From Planctomycetia bacterium (GTDB lineage: Bacteria > Planctomycetota > UBA11346), in the NCBI GenBank assembly GCA_005801395.1, contig SYDV01000518.1, positions 1 through 5,666 of the forward strand: a stretch of 5,666 nt of DNA, given 5' to 3'. Both the position numbers and the translations under genes were made by a program. How positions within the stretch are numbered: the first letter of the stretch is position 1; the number at the start of each line of letters is the position of its first letter. Below are positions 1 to 5,666 of the stretch, one piece after another. Below the pieces are notes generated by a model. That model made no database searches. It saw only the letters and a program-made list of their open reading frames with translations, and had not been told where the DNA came from.

Positions 1-74
1 CATTTCGTGTTGGATGCTCGAAGGCAATCGTTGGTGTTGGGGGCGTAACCGCAGGGTGGAACACTTCCCTATTT

Positions 75-122
75 ACGAGTAAGCTCTACCTTACTCCGTC
101 CGCAACACTTGCGGCAAAGGAG
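75..122 (+). promoter_or_regulatory. Structured pgi leader with mutually exclusive hairpins
   Basis: Two tandem inverted repeats precede the pgi ribosome binding site. GAGTAAG (77-83) pairs with CTTACTC (90-96) across a 6-base loop, and CCGCAA (100-105) pairs with TTGCGG (109-114) across a 3-base loop. CTCC at 94-97 is also complementary to the GGAG of the Shine-Dalgarno at 119-122. That pairing would stack outside the second hairpin and compete with the first, because both use bases 94-96. A second anti-Shine-Dalgarno, AGCTC at 82-86, can pair with GAGCT at 120-124. The complementarity is seen directly. That it controls translation is inference, and the transcription start is unknown. No known riboswitch class was recognised. 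Confidence 0.35.
118..122 (+). promoter_or_regulatory. Ribosome binding site of pgi
   Basis: AGGAG lies 8 bases before the ATG at 131. This favours that start over the in-frame ATG two codons later at 137, which would have a 14-base spacer. Confidence 0.8.
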
Positions 123-130
123 CTAACGTT

Positions 131-1777
131 ATGTCGATGACCCAAAAAACCGCTTGGAAAGCACTTGCTCAACACACGAGTGAAATCAAACGCACCCATT
201 TGAGCGAGTTAATGGTTGATGCAAAACGCTGTGCGTCGATGGTCGCGAGTCACGATGGGGTGGTGTTGGATTATAGTCGTCAAAATGCGACGCCTAAAAC
301 GATCAAATTATTATTAACCTTGGCCAAACAGGTGGGCTTACAAAAAAGCTTACAAGCCATGGCCGTGGCGAAGAAAATTAATTCCACCGAAGACCGAGCG
401 GTGCTCCACATCGCTCTACGAGCAGATAAAAAACAACGCATTATGTTGGATGGAGAGGACACCGTTGCGCAGGTGCATCAGGTGCTCAAACAAATAAAAG
501 CATTTAGCGAACGAATTCGTTCTGGTGCCTGGAAAGGCGCGACGGGCAAAAAATTAACCGATGTCGTGGCCATTGGCATTGGCGGTAGTTATTTAGGTCC
601 AGAGTTTGTGTATGAAGCCTTGCGTACAGATCCGGCTGCGGCCAAAGCGGCCAAAGGTCGACGCCTGCGTTTCCTCGCCAATGTTGATCCGATTGATGTC
701 ACGCGTGCTTTAGATGGATTGGATCCAGCCACGACGTTGGTGGTGGTAATTAGCAAGACGTTCACCACTGCAGAAACGATGTTAAATGCGAAGACCGTCC
801 GCCAATGGTTGGTGAAAAAATTAGGCGCTGATGCTGTGGCAAAACACATGGTCGCTGTCAGTACAAACCTGAAAGATGTGGCGGCGTTTGGTATTGATCC
901 CAAAAATGTATTTGGATTTTGGGATTGGGTCGGTGGTCGTTACAGCGTGTGTAGCGCCGTTGGTGTTGTGCCATTGGCATTGCAATATGGCTTTGAACAA
1001 ATTGAGCAATTTCTGGCTGGTGCGCGTAGTATGGATCAACATTTATTGACGGCACCATTAGAGAAAAATCTGCCAGTTATAATGGGTTTACTCGGTGTAT
1101 GGAACTCCACTTTCCAGGGACATGCTACGCGCGCATTGTTGCCTTATTGCCAAGCATTGCTCAAATTAGCGCCGCACATTCAACAGGTTGATATGGAGTC
1201 GAATGGCAAGCGCGTCAGCATTGATGGAAAAGTGCTGCCTTATGAAACCGGTGAAATTAATTTCGGTGAACCCGGGACGAATGGTCAGCATTCTTTTTAC
1301 CAATTAGTGCATCAGGGTCGCGTAGTTCCGTCTGATTTCATCGGCTTTAAATACAGCCAGCAAGCACAGTCACTCAAAGATGAGCCGGTCAGTAATCATG
1401 ATGAATTAATGGCGAATTTTTTTGCTCAACCAGATGCGCTCGCTTTTGGCAAAACTGAAGCGCAATGCCGCGCCGAAGGCATCGCTGAAAAATTAATTCC
1501 GCACAAAGTATTCGCAGGCAATCGTCCATCGAATGTTTTGCTTCTCGAATCGTTAAATGCCTACAGCACGGGTCAATTATTGGCGCTTTATGAACACCGC
1601 ACCATTATTCAGGGCTTTATCTGGGGCATCAATAGTTTCGATCAATGGGGTGTGGAATTGGGCAAAGTACTCGCCAAACAAGTGCGCACGCAGCTATCTG
1701 TTAGTCGAACGAAAAAGGCGAAGGTGGCCGGATTTAACCCTGCGACCACGGCGATGCTGAAACGTTATTTAGCTTAA
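131..1777 (+). CDS. pgi: Glucose-6-phosphate isomerase
   Basis: Pgi interconverts glucose-6-phosphate and fructose-6-phosphate in the cytoplasm, serving glycolysis and gluconeogenesis. The 548-residue product has the usual length for the bacterial family (E. coli about 549). Visible motifs are the sugar-phosphate-binding segment [13 protein letters not shown] (147-159), SKTFTT (208-213), family signature 1 [14 protein letters not shown] (265-278), the MESNGK segment with the likely catalytic Glu356, [18 protein letters not shown] with His387 (379-396), and signature 2 ending in [10 protein letters not shown] with Lys512. All expected active-site residues are present, so it should be active. 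One oddity is a perfect 9-bp tandem duplication at 638-655 that encodes AAKAAK in a loop. The gene is probably transcribed alone, since its upstream neighbour is outside the window and its downstream neighbour is convergent. Confidence 0.97.
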   Translation: MSMTQKTAWKALAQHTSEIKRTHLSELMVDAKRCASMVASHDGVVLDYSRQNATPKTIKLLLTLAKQVGLQKSLQAMAVAKKINSTEDRAVLHIALRADKKQRIMLDGEDTVAQVHQVLKQIKAFSERIRSGAWKGATGKKLTDVVAIGIGGSYLGPEFVYEALRTDPAAAKAAKGRRLRFLANVDPIDVTRALDGLDPATTLVVVISKTFTTAETMLNAKTVRQWLVKKLGADAVAKHMVAVSTNLKDVAAFGIDPKNVFGFWDWVGGRYSVCSAVGVVPLALQYGFEQIEQFLAGARSMDQHLLTAPLEKNLPVIMGLLGVWNSTFQGHATRALLPYCQALLKLAPHIQQVDMESNGKRVSIDGKVLPYETGEINFGEPGTNGQHSFYQLVHQGRVVPSDFIGFKYSQQAQSLKDEPVSNHDELMANFFAQPDALAFGKTEAQCRAEGIAEKLIPHKVFAGNRPSNVLLLESLNAYSTGQLLALYEHRTIIQGFIWGINSFDQWGVELGKVLAKQVRTQLSVSRTKKAKVAGFNPATTAMLKRYLA

Positions 1778-1786
1778 ATTTTACGC

Positions 1787-1826
1787 ATGATCGCGCTGCT
1801 GATATTTTTATGGGCAGCGCGATCAT
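1787..1826. terminator. Hairpin between convergent pgi and kinase genes
   Basis: ATGATCGCGCTGC (1787-1799) and GCAGCGCGATCAT (1814-1826) form a perfect 13-bp inverted repeat around a 14-base loop. It fills nearly all of the 48-base gap between the pgi stop (1775-1777) and the kinase stop (1826-1828), and its last base is part of the kinase stop codon. The position and symmetry suggest a shared bidirectional terminator. Neither side has a clear run of T after the stem, so it is not a textbook intrinsic terminator. It may act with Rho or as an mRNA 3'-end stabiliser. Confidence 0.65.
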
Positions 1827-4324
1827 TATGTGCGTACGTCTAACGCTTTGCGTACCGTGCGCATTAATTCATCTAAGGTGTAGGGTTTAGCCAGAAATCC
1901 ATCATGGCTAAAGTCGCGACTGGTGGCAAAGGCATTTGCGACATAACCAGAAGTGATAACCACTTTAATCGTCGGGCAATTTGCCCGCAGTCGCACAGCA
2001 ATGCTTTCACCACTTAATCCAGGTAAGACTAAATCGGTTAGTAATAAATCGATGGGTACTGGATGTTCCTGTGCCAATCGAACGGCCTCATTGCCTTCAG
2101 TGGCAACCAGAACGTGATAACCTTTATTTCGTAAGGCATCACGAGTTAACTCAAGCACGGTGGCGTTATCTTCAACCAATAAAATGGTTTCACTACCACC
2201 GAGCGAGGCGATTTGCAGGGGGGTGGGTGTTTTATGTGCGTCAGTGATGACCTTCGGTAAATAAATAGTGAGAGTGGACCCACTACTTGGTTGTGATTTA
2301 ACACCAATAAAGCCATGCATAGAACGAACGGCACCGTAGGGACTTGAGAGTCCTAGACCGGTGCCGTGGCCGACGTTTTTGTTAGTGAAAAATGGTTCGA
2401 ACAGTCGTTCCATGGTTGAGGAATCCATGCCCACACCAGAGTCGCGAATCGAGACCGCGATGTAGATTCCCGGTTTAACATCATAGCGAAGAGCCATCGC
2501 CACATCGACATTTTCTTCCCGGCTTAGCATGGTGAGTTGGCCACCGTTGGGCATCGCGTCGCGTGCATGAATTGCCAAATTCATCATGGCCAATTCGAGC
2601 TGACCGGGATCACCTAAGGCCTGCCCAATATGTGCAACGAGGTCAGTCTGGATAATAATGTTTTCTGGAATAAGGCGATCAATTAACATGCGCAAACGTT
2701 CGATGATGCGATTGGGGTTGAGTGCGACAGCCGTAAGGGGCTGTTGGCTACTAAAGGCAAGCAAATGCCGAGTGGTTTCTGCGGCTCGTTCAGCTGCGCG
2801 AATAATCGTGTCAGCATGAGAACGCAGGGGGTGTCCGACGGGTAGTCCGCGTTGTAGTAAACTAGAATGGCCAGTTATTGCGGTTAATAAATTGTTGAAA
2901 TCATGTGCTATGCCGCCGGCTAGGCGGCCCATCGCTTCCATCTTTCCAGATTGCAATAACTGCATCGCACTTGCGCGACGTTCGCTCAGCATGTGCGATT
3001 TTTGGATGGCGAGATGAATAAGATTGGCAATAGAAGCGATAAATTCTCGTTCATCCGCGACCCACGTACGACGACGGACCATTTGATGGCAACCTAACAC
3101 CATAAAACCATCCGTGCGAAACGAAAACGGCAGCCATAACAAACTGGTGATTGCTAAGCGATCATGGAGAAGTGTTGCAGAGCCTTCACTAGATAAACGT
3201 GGATTGATCTGATCGGCATGACTCTCTAGTGGCGTGCGCATTTCCCATGCATGGCGAAAGCTTTCACTAAATTGATTGATATCAAAGAGTTCAGAGCTGC
3301 CTTTATTAATAATTGGTGAACTGAACCAGTCACTAATAATGTTAGTTTTTCGTTCATTTAGACGCACGTCCATGATGACGATGCCATCAATACTTAACGT
3401 TCGTCCCATGATGTCCAGTAATGGGCTCAATAATTGTTCGTTTTCATCCATGCCAATAATCGTTTGAGACATGCGATTGAGAGCGCCGGCAAAATGGAGT
3501 TGACGATGGAGATGGTCTCGGTGACTAGCTAATTCCTCTTCGGTGCGAACGATGTCAGTTATGTCGGTGCAGCTACCGATGAATCCGGCAAATTGCCCAT
3601 CGTGATGGGTTAATGGTTGGCAACGCTCTTGTAGCCAACGGTATTCTCCATCGGCTCGTTGCAGACGAAATTTATGTAAATATTCGCGTTTTTTTCGACG
3701 CTCTTCTGAATTGGTGGCAATTACACGGGAGTAGTCATCTGGGTGAATGCGTGCCTGCCAATTATTAGCCAGCGCTTCCTCTGTGTTTTGGCCAACGAAT
3801 TCAAGCCAACGTTTATTAAACCATTGTGAGTGTCCATTCGTGTCGCAAGTCCACATTAACACTGGGGCATGTTCGGCTAAACGGGGCAGGGTTTCTTCGC
3901 GCTCTTTAGCTTGTAAAGCACGATGTCGGCCAGATGCCGTCGATGGACCTAAATCTTGGTGAACGATAACTGCACCGTAACCTGCTAACCGATTCATGAT
4001 AACTTGATGTGGGCGATCCTCATGATTCTGCCGAACATTATAGGTGCGAATATATTGGTTGAGTTTGCCGTCTAGGACATTGCGGATGGTGAGGGTTAAT
4101 GATTCGTGCATATCTGCATGCGGACCAGCTGCTTGTTCACAGATTTGCAAATACGGGACACCAACACAATTCTCCGAATCCCAATCCCCAGCATGAGTCA
4201 TCGCTTGTCGCCAAGCATTATTGACACTTAAGATGACGCCCTGGTGATCAATGACAGCAACGGGCATTGGGAGCGCCTGAAATGCGCAGTGGGATAAGCT
4301 CGGTTGGTCGATCGGGGGCGGCAT
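1826..4324 (-). CDS. Hybrid sensor histidine kinase, PAS-PAS-GAF-HisKA-HATPase-receiver
   Basis: This 832-residue orphan hybrid kinase has no membrane segment or signal peptide, so it should sense a cytoplasmic cue. In order it carries: a PAS domain of the NNAWR...YLQIC type (about 14-126); a second PAS with PAC tail (about 144-260; IHPDDY, GSCTDITD); a GAF-like region (about 274-443); HisKA with the GRLAGGIAHDFNNLLTAI H box and phospho-accepting His474; a HATPase domain with G1 DSGVGM (Asp628), F box FEPFFTNK and G2 GHGTGLGLS (652-660); and a C-terminal receiver (about 712-830) with acidic pair Glu718/Asp719, phosphoacceptor Asp764, Ser792 and Lys813. The HDFNN H box and domain order resemble CckA-like hybrid kinases. 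In the N box, NLAIHARDAMP has His586 where the family normally has Asn. There is no DNA-binding output domain, so signalling probably passes to an HPt protein elsewhere. The ATG at 4324 was chosen for its AGGA site. An in-frame TTG at 4351 would add nine residues but lacks a ribosome binding site. The ligand is unknown. Confidence 0.93.
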   Translation of the reverse strand: MPPPIDQPSLSHCAFQALPMPVAVIDHQGVILSVNNAWRQAMTHAGDWDSENCVGVPYLQICEQAAGPHADMHESLTLTIRNVLDGKLNQYIRTYNVRQNHEDRPHQVIMNRLAGYGAVIVHQDLGPSTASGRHRALQAKEREETLPRLAEHAPVLMWTCDTNGHSQWFNKRWLEFVGQNTEEALANNWQARIHPDDYSRVIATNSEERRKKREYLHKFRLQRADGEYRWLQERCQPLTHHDGQFAGFIGSCTDITDIVRTEEELASHRDHLHRQLHFAGALNRMSQTIIGMDENEQLLSPLLDIMGRTLSIDGIVIMDVRLNERKTNIISDWFSSPIINKGSSELFDINQFSESFRHAWEMRTPLESHADQINPRLSSEGSATLLHDRLAITSLLWLPFSFRTDGFMVLGCHQMVRRRTWVADEREFIASIANLIHLAIQKSHMLSERRASAMQLLQSGKMEAMGRLAGGIAHDFNNLLTAITGHSSLLQRGLPVGHPLRSHADTIIRAAERAAETTRHLLAFSSQQPLTAVALNPNRIIERLRMLIDRLIPENIIIQTDLVAHIGQALGDPGQLELAMMNLAIHARDAMPNGGQLTMLSREENVDVAMALRYDVKPGIYIAVSIRDSGVGMDSSTMERLFEPFFTNKNVGHGTGLGLSSPYGAVRSMHGFIGVKSQPSSGSTLTIYLPKVITDAHKTPTPLQIASLGGSETILLVEDNATVLELTRDALRNKGYHVLVATEGNEAVRLAQEHPVPIDLLLTDLVLPGLSGESIAVRLRANCPTIKVVITSGYVANAFATSRDFSHDGFLAKPYTLDELMRTVRKALDVRT

Positions 4325-4329
4325 CACAT

Positions 4330-4333
4330 TCCT
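4330..4333 (-). promoter_or_regulatory. Ribosome binding site deciding the kinase start
   Basis: On the minus strand AGGA precedes the ATG at 4324 by 5 bases. It leaves only 2 bases before the in-frame GTG at 4327 and lies downstream of the in-frame TTG at 4351, so it supports ATG 4324. Confidence 0.6.
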
Positions 4334-4446
4334 GAAATAAGAGAATGACAAAGAAAGATAACTCTGGTGTTGGTAGCGAAGAAATTTTGCAGGTTGGAGG
4401 TATTCAAAATGCAGCTTAGTGCAGCATTTCTGGAATCGAACAGGTC

Positions 4447-4452
4447 AGTATA
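4447..4452 (-). promoter_or_regulatory. Possible -10 box of the kinase promoter
   Basis: TATACT on the minus strand matches the sigma-70 -10 consensus in 5 of 6 positions and is preceded by an AT-rich stretch. No good -35 box sits 16-18 bases upstream, so the call is tentative. It would give a 5' leader of roughly 115 bases before the ATG at 4324. Confidence 0.3.
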
Positions 4453-4514
4453 CCGCAGAAAAACCAACTAATGAGGAATAGAAAAGTTAAAATCAGCAAT
4501 TTTTTACGCTGGAC

Positions 4515-4529
4515 AAGCAATGATTGCTT
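4515..4529. repeat. 15-bp palindrome, possible operator
   Basis: AAGCAATGATTGCTT is a perfect dyad of two 7-base arms around one central base. The central spacing suits a dimeric DNA-binding protein better than an RNA hairpin. It lies about 240 bases upstream of the acnB start and about 70 bases upstream of the possible kinase -10 box. No known regulator consensus was recognised. Confidence 0.4.
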
Positions 4530-4575
4530 AGTCGGAGTACAAAGCGTGACTCAATGCGCAGAATGGACATAGGTT

Positions 4576-4615
4576 CATTTGGTGACGGAATTTCATCACG
4601 TTTAGCATCTGGTGA
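4576..4615 (+). repeat. Direct repeat CATYTGGTGA spaced by 30 bp
   Basis: CATTTGGTGA (4576-4585) and CATCTGGTGA (4606-4615) differ at one base, and their starts are exactly 30 bases apart, close to three helical turns. TCATCAC between them (4593-4599) is a partial inverted copy of the GGTGA core. The arrangement suits cooperative protein binding on one DNA face, upstream of acnB. The function is inferred and the match is short enough to arise by chance. Confidence 0.3.
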
Positions 4616-4714
4616 AATCGACTGTCCCAGCAGTCAAATATGGCGTGCGATCTAACGTCAAATGAATCAATAGCATGCATCAAACGAGGAGTGTTGCCTA
4701 GGGATTCGTTGTCG

Positions 4715-4750
4715 GTGGACGAGTTTGTGGGGTCCGCTAGCGTGCGGCCC
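4715..4750 (+). promoter_or_regulatory. Competing hairpins in the acnB leader
   Basis: One hairpin pairs GTGGAC (4715-4720) with GTCCGC (4732-4737), including one G-T wobble. A second pairs GGTCCGC (4731-4737) with GCGGCCC (4744-4750), with one mismatch. Both use bases 4732-4737, so they cannot form together. The second ends 8 bases before the acnB Shine-Dalgarno. The pairing is seen in the sequence; any regulatory effect is inference. Confidence 0.3.
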
Positions 4751-4758
4751 TCTAAATA

Positions 4759-4763
4759 AAGGA
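4759..4763 (+). promoter_or_regulatory. Ribosome binding site of acnB
   Basis: AAGGA sits 6 bases before the ATG at 4770 and supports that start, which also matches the conserved beginning of the AcnB family. Confidence 0.8.
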
Positions 4764-4769
4764 AGACCT

Positions 4770-5666
4770 ATGCTCGCAGCTTACCGTGCCCATGTCGATG
4801 AACGCGCCAAAATAGGCATCCCACCATTGCCGCTCACTTCAGAGCAAACGGCTTCCGTTTGTAGTATGTTAGAAAAACCACCTGCCGGTGAAGCTGCGTT
4901 TTTAAAACATCTCATTACGGATCGCGTGGCACCTGGGGTCGATCCTTCATCAAAAGTAAAAGCAGACTGGTTGGGTAAAATTGCCCATGGTGATGTGACG
5001 AGTCCAATTATCGATCGTGCAGAAGCGATTCGTTTACTCGGTACGATGCTCGGTGGATACAATATTCCGTATCTAACGCGTGCCTTGGAAGGTCCACAAG
5101 CGGCACAGGCTGCCGAAGCATTAAAAGGTACGATTTTAATTTTTGATCATTTCAGTGTTGTCGCAAAATTAGCGGAAGGTGGTAATACCCACGCAAAAAA
5201 TGTAATCCTCAGTTGGGCCGAAGGTGATTGGTTTACGCGCCGAAAAGCCTTAGCTCAGTCCATTACGGGCAGAGTCATCAAAGTTTCCGGCGAAACGAAC
5301 ACCGATGATTTAAGTCCTGCACAACAGGCATCCAGTCGTCCTGATATTCCACTTCATGCACTGGCCATGTACGAAGTGCGCGATCAGCAACAAAAAGAAA
5401 CTGGGAAATTTGTCGATCGTGCGCGTGCTTTATCCGATAAGGGTCGCGTAATTATTGTTGGTGACGTTTACGGCACGGGATCGAGTCGCAAGAGCGCCAC
5501 CAATTCAGTGATGTGGGCTACGGGTGATGATATCCCTTTTGTGCCGAATAAACGCAGTAGTGCCGTTGTGCTTGGTAGTATTATTGCGCCAATTTTCTTA
5601 GACACCTTCCGTGATGCCGGTGGTTTGCCTGTGGTTGTCGATATTTCGAAAGTTGAAACAGGCGAC
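4770..5666 (+). CDS. acnB: Aconitate hydratase B, N-terminal part (cut by window end)
   Basis: AcnB isomerises citrate to isocitrate through cis-aconitate in the TCA cycle, and in many gammaproteobacteria it also accepts 2-methyl-cis-aconitate. It is a cytoplasmic [4Fe-4S] enzyme. The window holds 299 codons without a stop, about a third of the roughly 865 residues known for E. coli AcnB. The start MLAAYRAHVDERA aligns with the conserved AcnB start. Residues 1 to about 160 are the HEAT-like N-terminal domain special to AcnB (PPAGE at 37-41, LLGTMLGGYNI at 89-99). The swivel domain follows, with GETNTDDLSPA (174-184), SRPDIPLHALAM (189-200), the substrate-loop motif GTGSSRKSATNS (235-246) and IAPIF (272-276). 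The segment at about 201-225 is shorter than in E. coli. The cluster-binding cysteines lie beyond the window, so activity cannot be judged. Domain order separates this from AcnA, which has the swivel domain at its C terminus. Confidence 0.96.
   Translation, partial: MLAAYRAHVDERAKIGIPPLPLTSEQTASVCSMLEKPPAGEAAFLKHLITDRVAPGVDPSSKVKADWLGKIAHGDVTSPIIDRAEAIRLLGTMLGGYNIPYLTRALEGPQAAQAAEALKGTILIFDHFSVVAKLAEGGNTHAKNVILSWAEGDWFTRRKALAQSITGRVIKVSGETNTDDLSPAQQASSRPDIPLHALAMYEVRDQQQKETGKFVDRARALSDKGRVIIVGDVYGTGSSRKSATNSVMWATGDDIPFVPNKRSSAVVLGSIIAPIFLDTFRDAGGLPVVVDISKVETGD

Larger units (their letters stand above)
4325..4769. other. Divergent intergenic region between the kinase gene and acnB
   Basis: About 445 bases separate the two divergent start codons. 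The stretch holds no convincing gene on either strand. It contains a plausible kinase -10 box, a 15-bp palindrome, a direct repeat spaced by 30 bp, several small hairpins and a pair of competing hairpins just before the acnB ribosome binding site. A 50-codon open frame on the minus strand (4528-4680) is Cys- and His-rich but has no ribosome binding site, so it is not called as a gene. I found no good -35/-10 pair for acnB. The length is generous for two promoters and leaves room for regulator sites or an untranslated RNA element. Confidence 0.7.

Noticed and set aside
1..48. Open frame from the window edge to a TAA at 46-48, possibly the end of an upstream gene
   Set aside because: Only 15 codons are visible, no family is recognisable, and other frames are also open here, so it cannot be supported.
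3..140. Open frame running from the left edge across the pgi start to a TGA at 138-140
   Set aside because: It overlaps the clear pgi start and ribosome binding site, and the translation resembles no known protein end.
589..903. 104-codon open frame on the minus strand inside pgi
   Set aside because: It lies wholly opposite the strongly conserved Pgi coding sequence and shows no domain.
4510..4539. TGGACA as a -35 box for acnB
   Set aside because: It matches TTGACA in five of six positions, as does a second copy at 4564-4569, but neither has an acceptable -10 box 16-19 bases downstream.
4471..4572. 33-codon open frame on the plus strand in the intergenic region
   Set aside because: No ribosome binding site precedes its ATG, and its length is expected by chance.
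4582..4599. GTGA-N10-TCAC as a possible CRP site
   Set aside because: CRP sites have a 6-base spacer between the TGTGA and TCACA halves; a 10-base spacer does not fit.
4620..4635. GACTG/CAGTC hairpin as a terminator
   Set aside because: The stem has only 5 bp, no T run follows it, and no gene ends there.
4554..4655. 33-codon open frame on the plus strand (ATG 4554, TAA 4653-4655)
   Set aside because: There is no ribosome binding site at suitable spacing and no recognisable motif.
4781..5062. 93-codon open frame on the minus strand inside acnB
   Set aside because: It is antisense to the conserved AcnB N-terminal domain and has no recognisable family.

Overview
The window reads as chromosomal housekeeping DNA from a gammaproteobacterium-like organism. 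The two metabolic genes are of the types found in Escherichia coli and relatives: a 548-residue glucose-6-phosphate isomerase and an aconitase B. G+C looks moderate. Genus or order cannot be set from this sequence alone, and I see no sign of mobile elements, phage, CRISPR arrays, tRNA or rRNA.

Layout. Bases 1-130 are the leader of pgi, with several short inverted repeats and a strong ribosome binding site. Bases 131-1777 (+) are pgi. A 48-base gap between convergent genes holds a perfect 13-bp hairpin that probably ends transcription. Bases 1826-4324 (-) encode a large soluble hybrid sensor histidine kinase (PAS-PAS-GAF-like-HisKA-HATPase-receiver). A gap of about 445 bases separates the divergent kinase and acnB starts. 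It holds the promoters and leaders of both, several dyads and repeats, and one small open frame of doubtful status. From base 4770 (+) to the window end is the first third of acnB, cut off by the window edge.

Working together. Pgi serves upper glycolysis and gluconeogenesis, and AcnB serves the TCA cycle, so both are central carbon enzymes. The kinase is an orphan: no partner regulator or HPt protein lies beside it, and nothing in the sequence ties it to either enzyme beyond position.

The points most worth a second look are: a His in place of the usual ATP/Mg-site Asn in the kinase N box; alternative hairpins around the pgi ribosome binding site; and the acnB upstream region, with its repeats, competing hairpins and a Cys/His-rich antisense small open frame. 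None of these amounts to a demonstrated new system.
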